NCBI GenBank assembly: GCA_019918135.1
Contig: WBZZ01003018.1
Location: 17,501 to 81,500, forward strand
Direction: 5' to 3'
DNA length: 64,000 nucleotides
Source of the DNA: Paulinella micropora
Taxonomy: Eukaryota > Cercozoa > Imbricatea > Euglyphida > Paulinellidae
Shown: positions 40,700 to 51,093 of the stretch, piece after piece
How the letters are laid out: each line of letters starts with the position of its first letter
Numbering within the stretch: position 1 is the first letter of the stretch
Notes under the pieces: model-generated
What the model was told of the DNA's origin: nothing
Seen by the model: only the letters and a program-made list of their open reading frames with translations
Database searches by the model: none
Made by a program: the position numbers and the translations under genes

Positions 40700-42679
40700 C
40701 TACTGGGGCGGGGTGCCGTAGTCGTCGGCTATGGCCACGACCTTGGTCTTGCAAATGCCAGCGTCCGTCTCGGTGGCTCCGTTCTGGCAGGCGCAGGACC
40801 AAGGAAACCTCTGTTCACCCACGACGCGGACCAGAGTCGACAGCGTAGACTGGTCGCAGACTAATTCTTTGGTCGGGAGCGGCAACGATTTGTCCGAGGG
40901 AAAATCGCGCCGTTTGCAGCTGCAGCTCCGATCGCCCTCTGGGCGCAGGCACCTGAACTTCTTGTCTACCGCACACAGGCACTTGGCCGGCTTACCGTCG
41001 TAGTTGTAGTAGCAAGTAGCGGACACGTGGCAGGCCGGCGCACAGACGCGGTCCTGGCAGAACCTGCCACCGAAGCCCGCGTCACACTGGCAGGCCTGGC
41101 CGTCGGCCGCTGTGCGCATCGCGGTTTTGTACCGCTCCTCGCGCGCCGCGTGCTTGAGGTAGGCCGGGAGCTGGAAACGATCCACGCGGTACGAAAAGCG
41201 GGCGAGGGGCGGCAGGTGGTCAAAATCGTGCGCCTGGAGCGGAAAAGCGCGCGCCTGCGTGCACCGGCCGCTGCCACTGCACGGCTTGCCTGTGCAGCCA
41301 CGCCTGGGCCACAGATCGCTTGAGGCCAGCAGATCGGCCTCGATGGTCGAGCGGGCGGCCTCCTCGTACTGCCCTAGGTACCAGTTCCAGACACACTGCT
41401 TGTCGGCGGTGCTATTGTCGTAACAACCCCCGCGCAGCGTGACGTACTCACAGAACTGTCCGAAGTAGCCGGGGACGCATTTGCCGCACTTGCCCCCGCC
41501 GCTAGATGCGTTTTGCACGCACACCCCCGACCTGTCGCTGCCGGGCACGAGCAAGCTGGCACGGGGCAGCTCGCAGCCAAAACACTCGCCGCGCTCCACG
41601 GTAGCGCCGGCGGCCCGCTTGCACTCACCCACCTTAGGGCTGTGGAAGCAGCCCTCAGGCGGGATGTTGCAGCTGGCGGGCTGGCCGTAGAGCGAGCTGG
41701 TCCAGCCGTTGCTGACAAAACCCGCGAGCGGTTGCGCCAGGCAGTAGCGCGGGTCGCCCTGCTCGTACAAGTAGCAGTCCTTCCTGGCGCCCCCCGTGAG
41801 CATGAATTCACCACAGCGACACGTCGCGGCCCTCTCGTCCGCGCGGAAGTCGGCCACGCACACGCCGCGCCCGCTGCAGTCGTCGCCGGTGCCATACAAA
41901 AGCTTGGACTTGCACACGCCGCGCCCATCGATATCGCACGCGTACTGTTGCAGCACGCGCGCCACCCTCGGCTCGCCGCGCTCGTCGTATACCAGCGTGG
42001 TGGGGTCCGTGTTGGGCTTGACCCGGAAGCCGCTGTTGCACTGGCAGCGGCCGTTGCTGCCGCAGATGCCCCGGTCCCAGCCGCAGGGCACGCCGGCGGC
42101 GTCGCGCGGCGCCACCGTCGTGTCGGGCACGGACCACGACACCTTAGACTGTGCGTACCAGTCGTAGTCGAACGGCACGGGCTGCGGGCAGCGCGGCTCG
42201 AAACAGCTCTGCCAGTGTCCGTCCACCAGCACCGGCTCGTTGCGCCACAACGGGAAGGACAGGGAAGAGCAGTTGCCACCGCCCGCACTCCAACGATTAG
42301 CGCCGTGCGAGAACGCATCCACTGCCACCCAGTTGCGCCAGTTCCAATACGCCGCAAACTGCCAGGGCCACGTCATGGACAACGTTGCACAGCGAGCGGG
42401 TAGCGGCTCGTGGCCCGTCAGGTCCACTTTCTCTCCCCACGGCGCGTCATAGTCGCATTGGCCGTTCAGGCCGGCACTTAGGACCGCGCCGCCGGACCGG
42501 GCCGGCACGAAGTAGCGCAGCAGCGTGTGCGACCGCGTCTCGGTTACCGCCACCACGCGCTTACCGCTGCGGCTTGGACTTCCATAGATGACTACGCATC
42601 TTTCAAAGGTCTTATGACCTGGCTGGCGACCGTCATCACCTGGCTCAGACCCTTGGTCGGACATATGCATGAATGTCAT
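40700..42679 (-). CDS. EGF-like Cys-rich protein, 659 codons, unit A
   Basis: Long clean minus-strand frame rich in Cys. EGF-like modules are clear: CGSNGRCQCNSGF, GRGVCVADF with TCRCGEFM, GKCGKCVPGYFGQFCEY, GKPCSGSGRC, and ACQCDAGFGGRFCQDR, with the C-X-C-x(5-8)-G-x-x-C spacing. An N-terminal Trp/Asn-rich domain (WPWQFAAYWNWRNW) precedes them. No signal peptide or transmembrane helix is visible; the real start may be downstream of the first Met or in an unseen exon. EGF modules mediate extracellular binding, so an attachment or surface role is plausible. It is convergent with the LRR-like gene and divergent from the small gene at 42,665. Confidence 0.7.
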   Translation of the reverse strand: MTFMHMSDQGSEPGDDGRQPGHKTFERCVVIYGSPSRSGKRVVAVTETRSHTLLRYFVPARSGGAVLSAGLNGQCDYDAPWGEKVDLTGHEPLPARCATLSMTWPWQFAAYWNWRNWVAVDAFSHGANRWSAGGGNCSSLSFPLWRNEPVLVDGHWQSCFEPRCPQPVPFDYDWYAQSKVSWSVPDTTVAPRDAAGVPCGWDRGICGSNGRCQCNSGFRVKPNTDPTTLVYDERGEPRVARVLQQYACDIDGRGVCKSKLLYGTGDDCSGRGVCVADFRADERAATCRCGEFMLTGGARKDCYLYEQGDPRYCLAQPLAGFVSNGWTSSLYGQPASCNIPPEGCFHSPKVGECKRAAGATVERGECFGCELPRASLLVPGSDRSGVCVQNASSGGGKCGKCVPGYFGQFCEYVTLRGGCYDNSTADKQCVWNWYLGQYEEAARSTIEADLLASSDLWPRRGCTGKPCSGSGRCTQARAFPLQAHDFDHLPPLARFSYRVDRFQLPAYLKHAAREERYKTAMRTAADGQACQCDAGFGGRFCQDRVCAPACHVSATCYYNYDGKPAKCLCAVDKKFRCLRPEGDRSCSCKRRDFPSDKSLPLPTKELVCDQSTLSTLVRVVGEQRFPWSCACQNGATETDAGICKTKVVAIADDYGTPPQ

Positions 42680-43063
42680 GCAGCAATGTTACGCCGTGGC
42701 GCAAATGGAGGCAGAGTGAGCGCACGAGTCCAGAGTGGAGCAGCTTGGGCAGCGCGGTTATTGCAACGTACAGAAGGCGCCTTTTCCATCACTGACTTTC
42801 ACCGCACTGGGACTTTCAACCAAGGCACTTCGATGTGGGAAGGAGATAGCAAGTGCATAACCATCTGGGGCGATGCGAACCATTGCAAGAGTTCGCGGTT
42901 TGGGCGAGCATGGTTAGTCGCCTCAGCCGGAGTCGGACAAATCGGACAAGGATTATTTCTATCTGAAAAGTGGAAAGATGAAGACGAAGACTTGTTTGTG
43001 GCAGAGTCCGGCGAGGACGCTGCTTCAAGGCGCGAGTTATTCAATTACTTACAAGCTGTGTGA
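42665..43063 (+). CDS. Unrecognised protein, ~132 aa, unit A
   Basis: The frame from ATG 42,665 (MHECHAAMLRR) overlaps the 5' end of the EGF-like gene on the other strand. It contains FSITDFHRTGTFNQGTSMW, a possible C-x(10)-H-C, GRAWLVASAGVGQIGQG and an acidic tail (KDEDEDLFVAESGEDAAS). No family recognised. Upstream codons of the same frame are a shadow of the EGF-like gene. It could be the first part of the tyrosine-recombinase element that follows. Copy in unit B at 54,859-55,257. Confidence 0.35.
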   Translation: MHECHAAMLRRGANGGRVSARVQSGAAWAARLLQRTEGAFSITDFHRTGTFNQGTSMWEGDSKCITIWGDANHCKSSRFGRAWLVASAGVGQIGQGLFLSEKWKDEDEDLFVAESGEDAASRRELFNYLQAV

Positions 43064-43368
43064 GAAGTGCATAAGGAGACAGGATGTGTGCGCTTTTGTG
43101 TTGTCGGGGATTGTGCGCCTGCTTGCATATGTATTGCCAAAGCCCATTCTCCTACGCCTGGCATGCAGTCTATCTTAGATCTCTATCTGTGGTTGTTTGC
43201 CGAGCGAAGCATAAGTGTGCTTGCGTTTCGCGCCGAACGAAAGCAGTTGTGTGTTGTTGATGCCTTGGCCCGTGGGCAGGTCGAGAAGGCGGCGCGCCTT
43301 CTAGCGAGCGAAAGATCTTTAAATCTTGGTTCGAGGGTCACCCGGCTGCCGAGACCGCAAGCTGGCTG

Positions 43369-44367
43369 GTGAACGAAGCTGTGGGCTACCTGGAATGCGG
43401 ATTAGCTTACAATACATCTCGTAGCTACACATCGGGAGTTAACCGTCTGAAGGCATTCGCAGAGACATTCGCTTCCGATACGTGGGCGATCCGATGGTGG
43501 GAACCGGACCCTGCCCTTCTGATCTTGTTCATGACTTACGTCATTGGACAGATATCCGTAGGGTCATTGAAAGTATATCTGTATGGCATCCGCAATTTTT
43601 GCTTAGCTCACGGACAGGCTGACCCTTTGCGGAATTACCATGTCGAAAGATGCTGGAGGGGCATTAAGCGTAGTAAAAGAAAGGGCAAGGACAATCGTCT
43701 GACTTTGACCATCGATCTCCTCGAGAAAGCAGCATCTTTTGCGGTGGAGCAATTAGCTGGGAGTTTGAGTCCGCGGGCAAAGCACGACCTCATCGTCCTC
43801 TGCACCATCATGGTATGGGGAGTGTTCGGTCTTTTTAGAATAGGAGAATTAGTTATCTCTGGGCCCAAGCGGTATGCCCGAGTTTTGAGGCGCTCGCACT
43901 GTGCGCTTGCGGAAGATGGGGGCGAGACTTTCTTACGCATAAATTTAGACGGTTCGAAGACAGACCCGTTCAGGGGGGTGTAGATGTATGGTTGGCCAAC
44001 CTAAGCTGTATGATGCTTTCTCCTGTTTTCTGGTTTCATCGTCTGGAATCTTCTGCGCTTTCTGTTGGGCTGAATCGAGGCAAGGCGCAGCCAATGTTTC
44101 GATGGGCGGATGGAATTTCAGTTGAGAGAACTCGTTTCGTTGCTGATGCGCGGACTTTGCTTGCGCGAACGGGTGTTGATGACGGCACAAGGTTCAATGG
44201 GATATCGTTGCAGGGGAGGTGCGAAATCTTTGAAGCTGGCTGGTGCCTCAGACATTGCGATCATGAGAGCCGGCCGTTGGTCCTCAGACTGTTTTCGACG
44301 CTATATCGAGACTCCTCGGGATGAGATTCTACAGGAGCAACGCAATATTTTGGACTCTTTCAAGTAG
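43369..44367 (+). pseudogene. Tyrosine recombinase, unit A (broken)
   Basis: Copy of the recombinase at 55,563-56,564, with about two breaks. Confidence 0.75.
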
Positions 44368-45150
44368 AGACATTTGCCCTGGGTGGGCCATGGGTAGTGC
44401 CGGGTGGCTTTATCCGGCTAGGACTATAGCTTTGTAAATTCTTTGCTTCGTCCTAAACCCGTTATGTACGTCTAGTACATTTTGCTTTGCTTCACCCGGC
44501 ATGGGCAAGCTGTCTCTCTAGTCCATTGTCTTTAAATTAAATTTGGCTTTCGACCTTATGTTAGAGTATAACATGGCAGACCTGAATACAAAGCCTGTGG
44601 GGAAGCAACCTTTTGAGTGGAAGCGTGACCAGATTCGCAACGGGACATTCTCAACTGACTTTGCTAAGAAGGGTTAGTCTATCGCTGTCCCTATCTCTGT
44701 TTCTCTCTGACTTGTGGCAATAATGTAATAGGATCACTATTATAAGTTATCGACTATGACACAGTTGCCGGTAACATTGTAAGTTCTAACTTCTTGTTGA
44801 TGTTACTTCCCAATCATGTTCAAGTTATTTTATAGTTAAGTACAAGTTGCTCTCTCATTCTTTCATGAGATAGTTGTCACTAATATTACTTTTCATACTG
44901 CCTGATCTAAGGGGAGCTAAGAGTATTGACATACCATTAGTTAGTAAATCAGTCATATTAATCACTAGGCCGGTCAGCCGGTAGTTACTAATTGGCATTC
45001 AGTGCCTGATGAAAGGGAAGTTGACCATATACCATAATCAGTATAAGTATCAGTGATATATTGTTTTATTGTTAGTCTTGCGATTACCTCCATCTAATCT
45101 TGTTATCATTACCATTAAAGTTATTCAGTTCTCGCATTTCAGTAGAACCA
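44368..45150. other. Spacer after recombinase, unit A
   Basis: Contains only the 34-codon frame at 44,573. The rest is AT-rich with short CCGG-flanked motifs (GCCGGGTGGCTTTATCCGGC, a weak hairpin at about 44,399). Copy in unit B at 56,565-57,350. Confidence 0.45.
44573..44677 (+). CDS. Small ORF, 34 aa, unit A
   Basis: MADLNTKPVGKQPFEWKRDQ... in a good start context (AACATGG). The text is protein-like and charged, unlike its surroundings, and may be a first coding exon. The finger relic begins about 520 bp downstream, so it could be exon 1 of that gene; a donor-like AG|GTTAG (GAAGGGTTAG) lies at its end. Copy in unit B at 56,770-56,874. Confidence 0.35.
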   Translation: MADLNTKPVGKQPFEWKRDQIRNGTFSTDFAKKG

Positions 45151-45154
45151 CAAA

Positions 45155-45435
45155 GTGTCCTTTAAAGTTACCAGGTATTATATAGATTGTTACATCTATC
45201 AGAGACAGCTGTCATGTCACTATCAGCAAACAGTGCGAGGCAACATTGACAGTCACGGGGTTAGGTGTTCATGGAGGTTGGGGGCGGCAAGGAAGGGAGT
45301 GCAAGGTGGAAAGTGTGCTTCTAGACTAGTCGACCACGACTTCTGTGGTCTCCATCTTGACCAAGAGAGAAAAAGGGAAGAAATATTAGCTCAGTACAGA
45401 GAGAAGCTGAACTTAGGATTACTTCCCCCTCATGA
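45155..45435 (+). pseudogene. Cys/His finger relic, copy 2, cut by the unit A/B joint
   Basis: Homologous to 170-335 and to 57,352-57,632. The visible text includes HGVRCSWRLGAARKGVQGGK and LVDHDFCGLHLDQERKREE. In this unit the frame runs straight into the copia LTR tail at the joint and ends there. Confidence 0.5.
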
Positions 45436-45693
45436 TTTATCATTACACTGACTAACCTTCTTGGGGTACGAATGCTATAGTTTTTATTGGTCCTCTTCAA
45501 ACCTTATGAGGTCGAGACCTCCATAATGTTTTTTGAGGGCGAGGAAACACTTTACACCATCTGTACCCCCCTGCCTCATATGGTCATCACCTTTCTATCG
45601 TGTGCGCATGATTGGAATAGGAAAGCATAGAGCAATCTGTTTAGCTTAGCTTCTTTCTCTCTCATGTAATATTTAGCTCCAATTGTAGTGCAA

Positions 45694-45908
45694 ATAAGGG
45701 AGATAGGTAGATAGGTAGATAGGTAGATAGGTAGATAGGGGGATAGGGAGATAGAGAGATAGGGAGATAGGTAGGTAGGTAGATAGATAGGTAGATAGAT
45801 AGATAGATAGATATTATACATTATATATTTTATATATATACATATATATGTATACTGTGCACTGTTAGGTTGAAGAGGACAAGGCTACGGCCGTATATAT
45901 ATATATAT
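45694..45908 (+). repeat. GATA/GGTA and TA microsatellites, unit B
   Basis: Copy of the 33,506-33,720 array. Confidence 0.9.
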
Positions 45909-46305
45909 ATTTATATACATAAACCTGTCCATTCATACAATAAATACAAGCACAGAAAAAACAGAAAAAACGACATAGGAAGCATAGAAAAATTACATAG
46001 GAAGCACAAAAACATACCCTTGTTTTACAAAAAAACGACACATGAAGCACACTAAGAGATATTTTGACGAAATAACGACGAAAACACCATTTTATTTCAT
46101 GAAATTGTATATATACTTCGTTTATATGGTTCTTGTCGTTATTTTGTCAAAATATCTCTTAGTGTGCTTCATGTGTCGATTTTTTGTAAAACAAGGGTAT
46201 GTTTTTGTGCCTCCTATGTCATTTTTCTATGCTTCCTATGTCGTTTTTTCTGTTTTTTCTGTGATTGTATTTATTGTATGAATGGACAGGTTTATATATA
46301 TAAAT
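45909..46305. repeat. Inverted repeat, 171-bp arms, unit B
   Basis: Copy of the unit A structure, arms 45,909-46,079 and 46,135-46,305. Confidence 0.95.
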
Positions 46306-46579
46306 GATCATCACTCCCAATGGGGGGAAGGGGGCGGGACACTCACGAAGTGAGTGGCGGGGGGGTAGGGGGGATACACATGAACATACAAAAGAAAAAA
46401 AAATTTGCGACACTGCGACATAATAGACGAGTTAGGTAAAATCGTCTAAAACCTCTGCGGCACGGTGGATTGAAGTCGTCCACGGTGCCGCATGGTCATA
46501 TTCGCGGGGATTTCCTTTTTTCCAAAAATTGGTGGCACCGGCTCAGCCATAACGATATTATTTTAGAATTGAAGGGTTT

Positions 46580-46915
46580 TTAAATATTCAACATTAGGAT
46601 CCGTTTCTTTCTGCTTCTGTTTGAGATATTCTCTTTGTATTTATCTAATATTTCCTTATTAGTGTCTCTGTATTTCTTTTGTTGCCCTTGTATCTTGTCC
46701 TTGTTTGATTTATAATATTCCCGTCGCCGTTTATTTATCTTATCTTTATTTGCTTCTCTGTACTTCCTTTGATGCTCTTTAATTTTGTCCTTATTATTCT
46801 GTCTATAATTTGCTCTATATTCTTTGATTTTCTCCGCATTCTTTTCCCTATATCGTTGCTGTTTAGGATCAGGGAGGTTGAACACCGCCTTGATTTCTTC
46901 TATGATGGTACTCAT
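46580..46915 (-). CDS. KIKEY-repeat coiled-coil protein, unit B
   Basis: Identical in translation to the unit A copy at 34,392-34,727, with the same TATATATA tract upstream. Confidence 0.65.
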   Translation of the reverse strand: MSTIIEEIKAVFNLPDPKQQRYREKNAEKIKEYRANYRQNNKDKIKEHQRKYREANKDKINKRRREYYKSNKDKIQGQQKKYRDTNKEILDKYKENISNRSRKKRILMLNI

Positions 46916-47425
46916 TGGTATATATACAATGTATAGTATGCGCTTAACATATAACTCAATGAGCACACAACAGGGAATATTACAGCAAGCGAAAGGATGA
47001 ATATAAGAGCAGGGCGAGTGAAAATATTTTCTCCTATTGCTGTCCGACCTTAGGGATGGCCATGTCCGACTTGACATTTGCTGGGTTGGACACTTTTTGT
47101 TATGTTTATTAAACGATTTTATATATTATTCTTCTTACTATTAATATTTTTTTTACATGTCCAAGGTGTCCAGGGTTTAATTAACATGGAGTAAATTTTT
47201 TTCGTCTCTACCCGAAAGTATGACACCATTAAATAATTTCCGCCCGCGGGGGTTGGCCTCGGACTAACTTGGCCTTCATTAATACTAACACGAATTGTCG
47301 CACTTAGTCTGCTCAATACCACTCTCAGGTGTCCAAGTCGCCACAACGGCGTTTTTGTATTTCCGGCGCAGATGGATTTTCTATTTAAAATAATTAAAAT
47401 AACATAATTATATATAGGATACATA

Positions 47426-47653
47426 ATGCCGAGGACACCTCAATTCACTAAGGAAGAAGTAGTTCAACGGAGAAGGGAAAGGGCGAAAGCATTTTTGAAG
47501 GCTCATCCTGGTAAGAATAGGGAAAATGCGAAGGCATTCTATTATAAGAACCAAGAGAGGATAAAATTACTGCGGAAAGAGAAATACGAAAAACAAAAAG
47601 CAGAATTGCTTGAATTAAGGGCTTTTCGTAATAGTATGTTAAACAATATATAA
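47426..47653 (+). CDS. Small basic protein, 75 aa, unit B
   Basis: Same sequence as the unit A gene at 35,237-35,464. Confidence 0.55.
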   Translation: MPRTPQFTKEEVVQRRRERAKAFLKAHPGKNRENAKAFYYKNQERIKLLRKEKYEKQKAELLELRAFRNSMLNNI

Positions 47654-47693
47654 TTTAATTTATATATAAAATATATATACTATTATATAAACC

Positions 47694-48206
47694 ATGGACA
47701 CCTCTCACAGCCGATCGTATTGGACGTACGAAGACTTACAACTCCATTTCGATTACGTGAATAGAAATTACTTCCTAAATCTAGTCAATGCAGTTTCATT
47801 TATCTCGCCCGATGGAAAGTGGAACACGGACGACTGGAAACTTATGAAAAGTATAGAAAAAGGGGAAGAACAATATTGTTGTTGCTTACACGAGATTACA
47901 AAGAATTACATCATTAAAAATGTAAAAAACGGGAACGAAATGGTGCTGGGCTCTGAATGTATTAAGCGGTTTTCGAACGACAAAATGAACGAAGACCTGT
48001 CATTGCTCATCCGCACCCTTGACAATCCAAACATTAAATTTTGTTGTTATTGTAATAGCAACAGGGCAATTCCAAAAAAGATCGTAGAAAAGTATCCGAA
48101 CAGAGACAAGTATTACCATAAGACCTGCTTCATACAGAGATTAAAGTATTACGAACTTTGCGGACAATACAAAGGATTTAGTAGATGCGGGTGCTTGAAT
48201 AAGTAA
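47694..48206 (+). CDS. Cys-cluster virus-like protein, 170 aa, unit B (looks whole)
   Basis: ATG at 47,694 in AAACCATGG context. The N-terminal part has the order WTYEDLQLHFDYVNRNYFL, then CCCLHEITKNYIIKNVKNG and VLGSECIKRF. This C-X-C-x-H/I ... N-x-x-N-G-x-x-x-x-L-G-S-x-C-I-x-x-F layout is seen in small uncharacterised zinc-binding proteins of giant viruses and their satellites. The C-terminal third adds further Cys/His pairs (FCCYCNSN, YYHKTCF, CGQY, CGC). It probably folds round two or more zinc ions; role unknown. It is the third small gene of an AT-rich set with TATATA-rich spacers, in the same direction as the basic protein gene upstream. Confidence 0.6.
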   Translation: MDTSHSRSYWTYEDLQLHFDYVNRNYFLNLVNAVSFISPDGKWNTDDWKLMKSIEKGEEQYCCCLHEITKNYIIKNVKNGNEMVLGSECIKRFSNDKMNEDLSLLIRTLDNPNIKFCCYCNSNRAIPKKIVEKYPNRDKYYHKTCFIQRLKYYELCGQYKGFSRCGCLNK

Positions 48207-48345
48207 AAAAAAGAATTAATTTTTTTTGTCATAACGATATATAAAAAATTATAATTACATATTAAGGACTATATCATACATGGTTATACGGATATATAGA
48301 ATAATTAATTTATTTTTATAAAAAAGATCCGAGCGACTATATAAC

Positions 48346-48691
48346 ATGACCGCACCGACACCGACCAACGAGCAATGGTATTGGAAACAAGAAGAAGCAC
48401 TGAGAGATAAACCATAGGATGCGATCCTTATTAAGTGGGGGAACAAACAATTCACCACTTTGCCATGCTAAGAGGATTTCGTTGAATTGATTGAAAAAAC
48501 GCCCGATGAACAAAAGCAATACTATGAAGTATTAATGGAAAACAAACCCCAACGAATGTTTGCCGACATTGATGACGATGAATTATCAATCTCACGAGAA
48601 AAAATGTATGAGCGGTGGAACACACTCATGGAAAATGTATTTGCTAATGTTGGCTTGAAGTATAATCCAAAAAAAGCCAAATACTTGGACG
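48346..48691 (+). pseudogene. Primase/PrimPol-like relic, unit B
   Basis: Copy of the 36,155-36,500 relic, equally broken. Confidence 0.4.
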
Positions 48692-48692
48692 C

Positions 48693-49109
48693 GTGGAAAA
48701 AAGCAAGTGTGAACACAATAGACAAAGAAGTAGATGCAAAGAATGTGGTGGCAATGAAATATGCGAACATAATAAGCGAAGAACTATATGTAAAGAATGC
48801 GGTGGTGGGTCAATATGTGAACATAAAAAAGAAAGAAATATGTGTAAAGAATGCGGTGGCAGATCATTATGCGAACATAATAAGCGAAAAGACAAATGCA
48901 AAGAATGTGGTGGTTCAGCAATATGTGAACATAGTAAGCTAAAACACAACTGTAAAGAATGTGGCAGTTCAGCGATATGTGAACATGACAGAATGAAATA
49001 TGTTTGTAAAGACTGTGGTGGTTCAGCAATATGTGAACATAACAAAATAAGAAATGTTTGTAAAGATTGTGATCCGAATGGATATTTATCTCATAATGTA
49101 AAAAAATGA
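48693..49109 (+). pseudogene. CEHN/CKECGG zinc-repeat protein, unit B
   Basis: Copy of 36,502-36,918. Confidence 0.7.
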
Positions 49110-49115
49110 ATAACA

Positions 49116-49374
49116 ATGGCACTTAAATATAATAAAAAAGAAAGTTATATTAATTACCTAGGTTGCAATATTGAAGAATTAGAAAGTATATTGAAAAGCA
49201 ATTCAAAGAAAATATGACATGGGATAATTACGGAGAATGGCATATTGATCATATTGCACCACTAAAATATCAAAATCCAACATTGGAAGGGACTATTAAG
49301 TGACTTCATTATACAAACACACAGCCATTATGGGCAAGTGATAATATAGCAAAAGGCAATAGATTTATTGGTTA
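49116..49374 (+). pseudogene. HNH-nuclease-like C-terminal relic, unit B
   Basis: Copy of 36,925-37,183. Confidence 0.65.
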
Positions 49375-49402
49375 ATTTTATTTATAAAAATATAGGACGT
49401 GT

Positions 49403-49846
49403 CTAATATACACCGACCAATGTGGAGCGAAGATGACAATAGAAGTTTGTGTGGCACAGGTACAAGACGCCCCCGATCGTCCGGCAGCGCATGCCTCCCT
49501 CTCGACAGGCCCTCAGGAGTTCCTGGTAGCGGGGCACGAGCCGGTCGTTGTACATCGCAAAGGTGGCGCAGCAGGACGCAAAACAGACCGCGGAGGCAGG
49601 CACACTTAGCATCTGCCTCAGTTCGGTCATTATGGCGACGCAAGGCGTAGGCGCAGTTAGTTCGTGTTCCGCACACAAGCTAAGCCGCGACGATGGCAGC
49701 GCCGGGACCAGACAGCGGCTACAGAGCTTGCTAATACTCCGCAGAAGAGTGCTGGCGGGGGCCGCGGGTTTTTGCAGCAAGAGCCCGGCGCGGCGCTGCA
49801 GTAGGTGAAGCAAGGGGCTAAAGACTAACACCGCTCTGTTGTCCAA
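49403..49846 (-). CDS. Unrecognised Cys-rich protein, unit B
   Basis: Same as 37,212-37,655. Confidence 0.4.
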   Translation of the reverse strand: MDNRAVLVFSPLLHLLQRRAGLLLQKPAAPASTLLRSISKLCSRCLVPALPSSRLSLCAEHELTAPTPCVAIMTELRQMLSVPASAVCFASCCATFAMYNDRLVPRYQELLRACREGGMRCRTIGGVLYLCHTNFYCHLRSTLVGVY

Positions 49847-50445
49847 TTTCCTCCGTTTGTACGGTCTGTCAGGCTGGCAATGCTTTTACAGAAAGCTGAT
49901 AAGGTGCAGACAGTCCCGGGGCGGCAGATTATCTAGGAGTAGGCCCCAGATTACGCAATCAAAAGCCAGCCAGGCGCCGCGGCGCAAAACCGTCTGCAAA
50001 CGACCGCCCATTTTTTTTTCTTTTTTCTTTCTAAATTCGTTGCCGTAATATGTCAACAAAAAAAAAAGCACCCAAACAAAAAAAGAAAGACACAAAGAAG
50101 TATAGAGAAGAAGAGAGGGAGAAAGAGGGGGCAAGGGAAAAAGAGGGGGGAAAGGGGAAAAGGAGGGGGGGCGCGGGCGCAACTTTCCCTCACTTTTTTT
50201 CTTTTACCACGCCCCCCCCCCCTCCCCCCCGCGCCCGCTTCCAAACGCATATTCATCAAAAGACCTGCGTTTCTCTTCCCCTTTTCTTCCCCATCCCCAC
50301 CCCGTCGACACTTTTCGCAACTCACCGCACAACCCCCCCCCTTCTACCCTGCGGTTTTTTTTTCTTTGTTTGTAAATAGATGTTCCTCTTTGGTTTTCTT
50401 TGATAAATACCCTTTTTTTTTGGCGCTAGCGCAACGAATTAAGAA

Positions 50446-51093
50446 ATGACCGCAAGCAGGCCAGTGTTTCGTTTAGAACGCAATCCCGAGAACTTTGCCG
50501 CCGTTACTGAGGATAGATTGAGTTCTGCCTATCAATACCTACTGGAACATGCGGACAACCCACGAGCACGCTTAGATGTAGCGGGCCTTGAGCCTTCAGC
50601 GGCTGTGTTTCAGCTGCTGGTATTCTGCAGAGCAGACCTCGGTCTGTTGTACAAGTGGTGGCCCAAATCACGGGCCACTACCTTCCGGTGCAAACGCTGT
50701 CTGAACAGCAGCGGCACGGGGCCTAACCTTTCCGCCCCACAGCCTGCGCACACCCTCCCTACTCCGATTGACCTGATCATTGATAAATTCTTGACCGAGC
50801 ACAACAGCTACCGCCAACTGCAACGCTTGCTCGGGTTTATGACACGACCCCAAAAGGACAACCTCCTCCTCCAGCGGCAGTTGTTGCGCGCCACGCGCCA
50901 AATGTCGCACACCTTCATGACAACCAGTCGCTGGCAACGGCTGCACGAGCTGCGCACAAACGATGACTTTTACGAATTCTGCAGCGAGCTGTGGAGCGAA
51001 TGTACCGTAAACATCTTGAACGATGAACTTGCAGGCTGCCTGAAAGAGGCGTGCAAGAATGCCCAGTTCAGGGAAGAATTCTTTAAGCCCTAG
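50446..51093 (+). CDS. Unrecognised protein, 215 aa, unit B
   Basis: ATG at 50,446 (MTASRPVFRLERNPENF). Mostly helical: an N-terminal domain with SAYQYLLEHADNPRARLDVAG, a segment RADLGLLYKWWPKSRATTF followed by a possible metal pair CKRC, a Pro-rich turn, then long Leu/Gln/Arg helices (RQLQRLLGFMTRPQKDNLLL) and an acidic/aromatic end. No known domain. Its end overlaps the start of the LRR-like open frames, so the two may belong to one transcription unit or be two parts of one F-box/LRR-type gene. Composition matches the GC-rich block. Confidence 0.5.
   Translation: MTASRPVFRLERNPENFAAVTEDRLSSAYQYLLEHADNPRARLDVAGLEPSAAVFQLLVFCRADLGLLYKWWPKSRATTFRCKRCLNSSGTGPNLSAPQPAHTLPTPIDLIIDKFLTEHNSYRQLQRLLGFMTRPQKDNLLLQRQLLRATRQMSHTFMTTSRWQRLHELRTNDDFYEFCSELWSECTVNILNDELAGCLKEACKNAQFREEFFKP

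Larger units (their letters stand above)
33248..45435 (+). repeat. 12.19 kb tandem unit A
   Basis: Direct repeat with 45,436-57,632. Starts TTTATCATTACACTGACTAA (the tail of the copia 3' LTR plus its ACTAA) and ends TTCCCCCTCATGA. The two units differ by only a modest number of small changes, many in homopolymer runs. Confidence 0.95.

Noticed and set aside
41374-42357. 327-codon Arg/Ala/Thr minus frame and 296-codon plus frame in the EGF-like gene
   Set aside because: Shadow frames of the EGF-like protein caused by high GC.
33248-45435. Site-specific integration of the unit by its own recombinase as the cause of the tandem array
   Set aside because: The unit's left edge lies inside a copia LTR and only GA is shared at the borders; this looks like end-joining, though circle reinsertion is not excluded.
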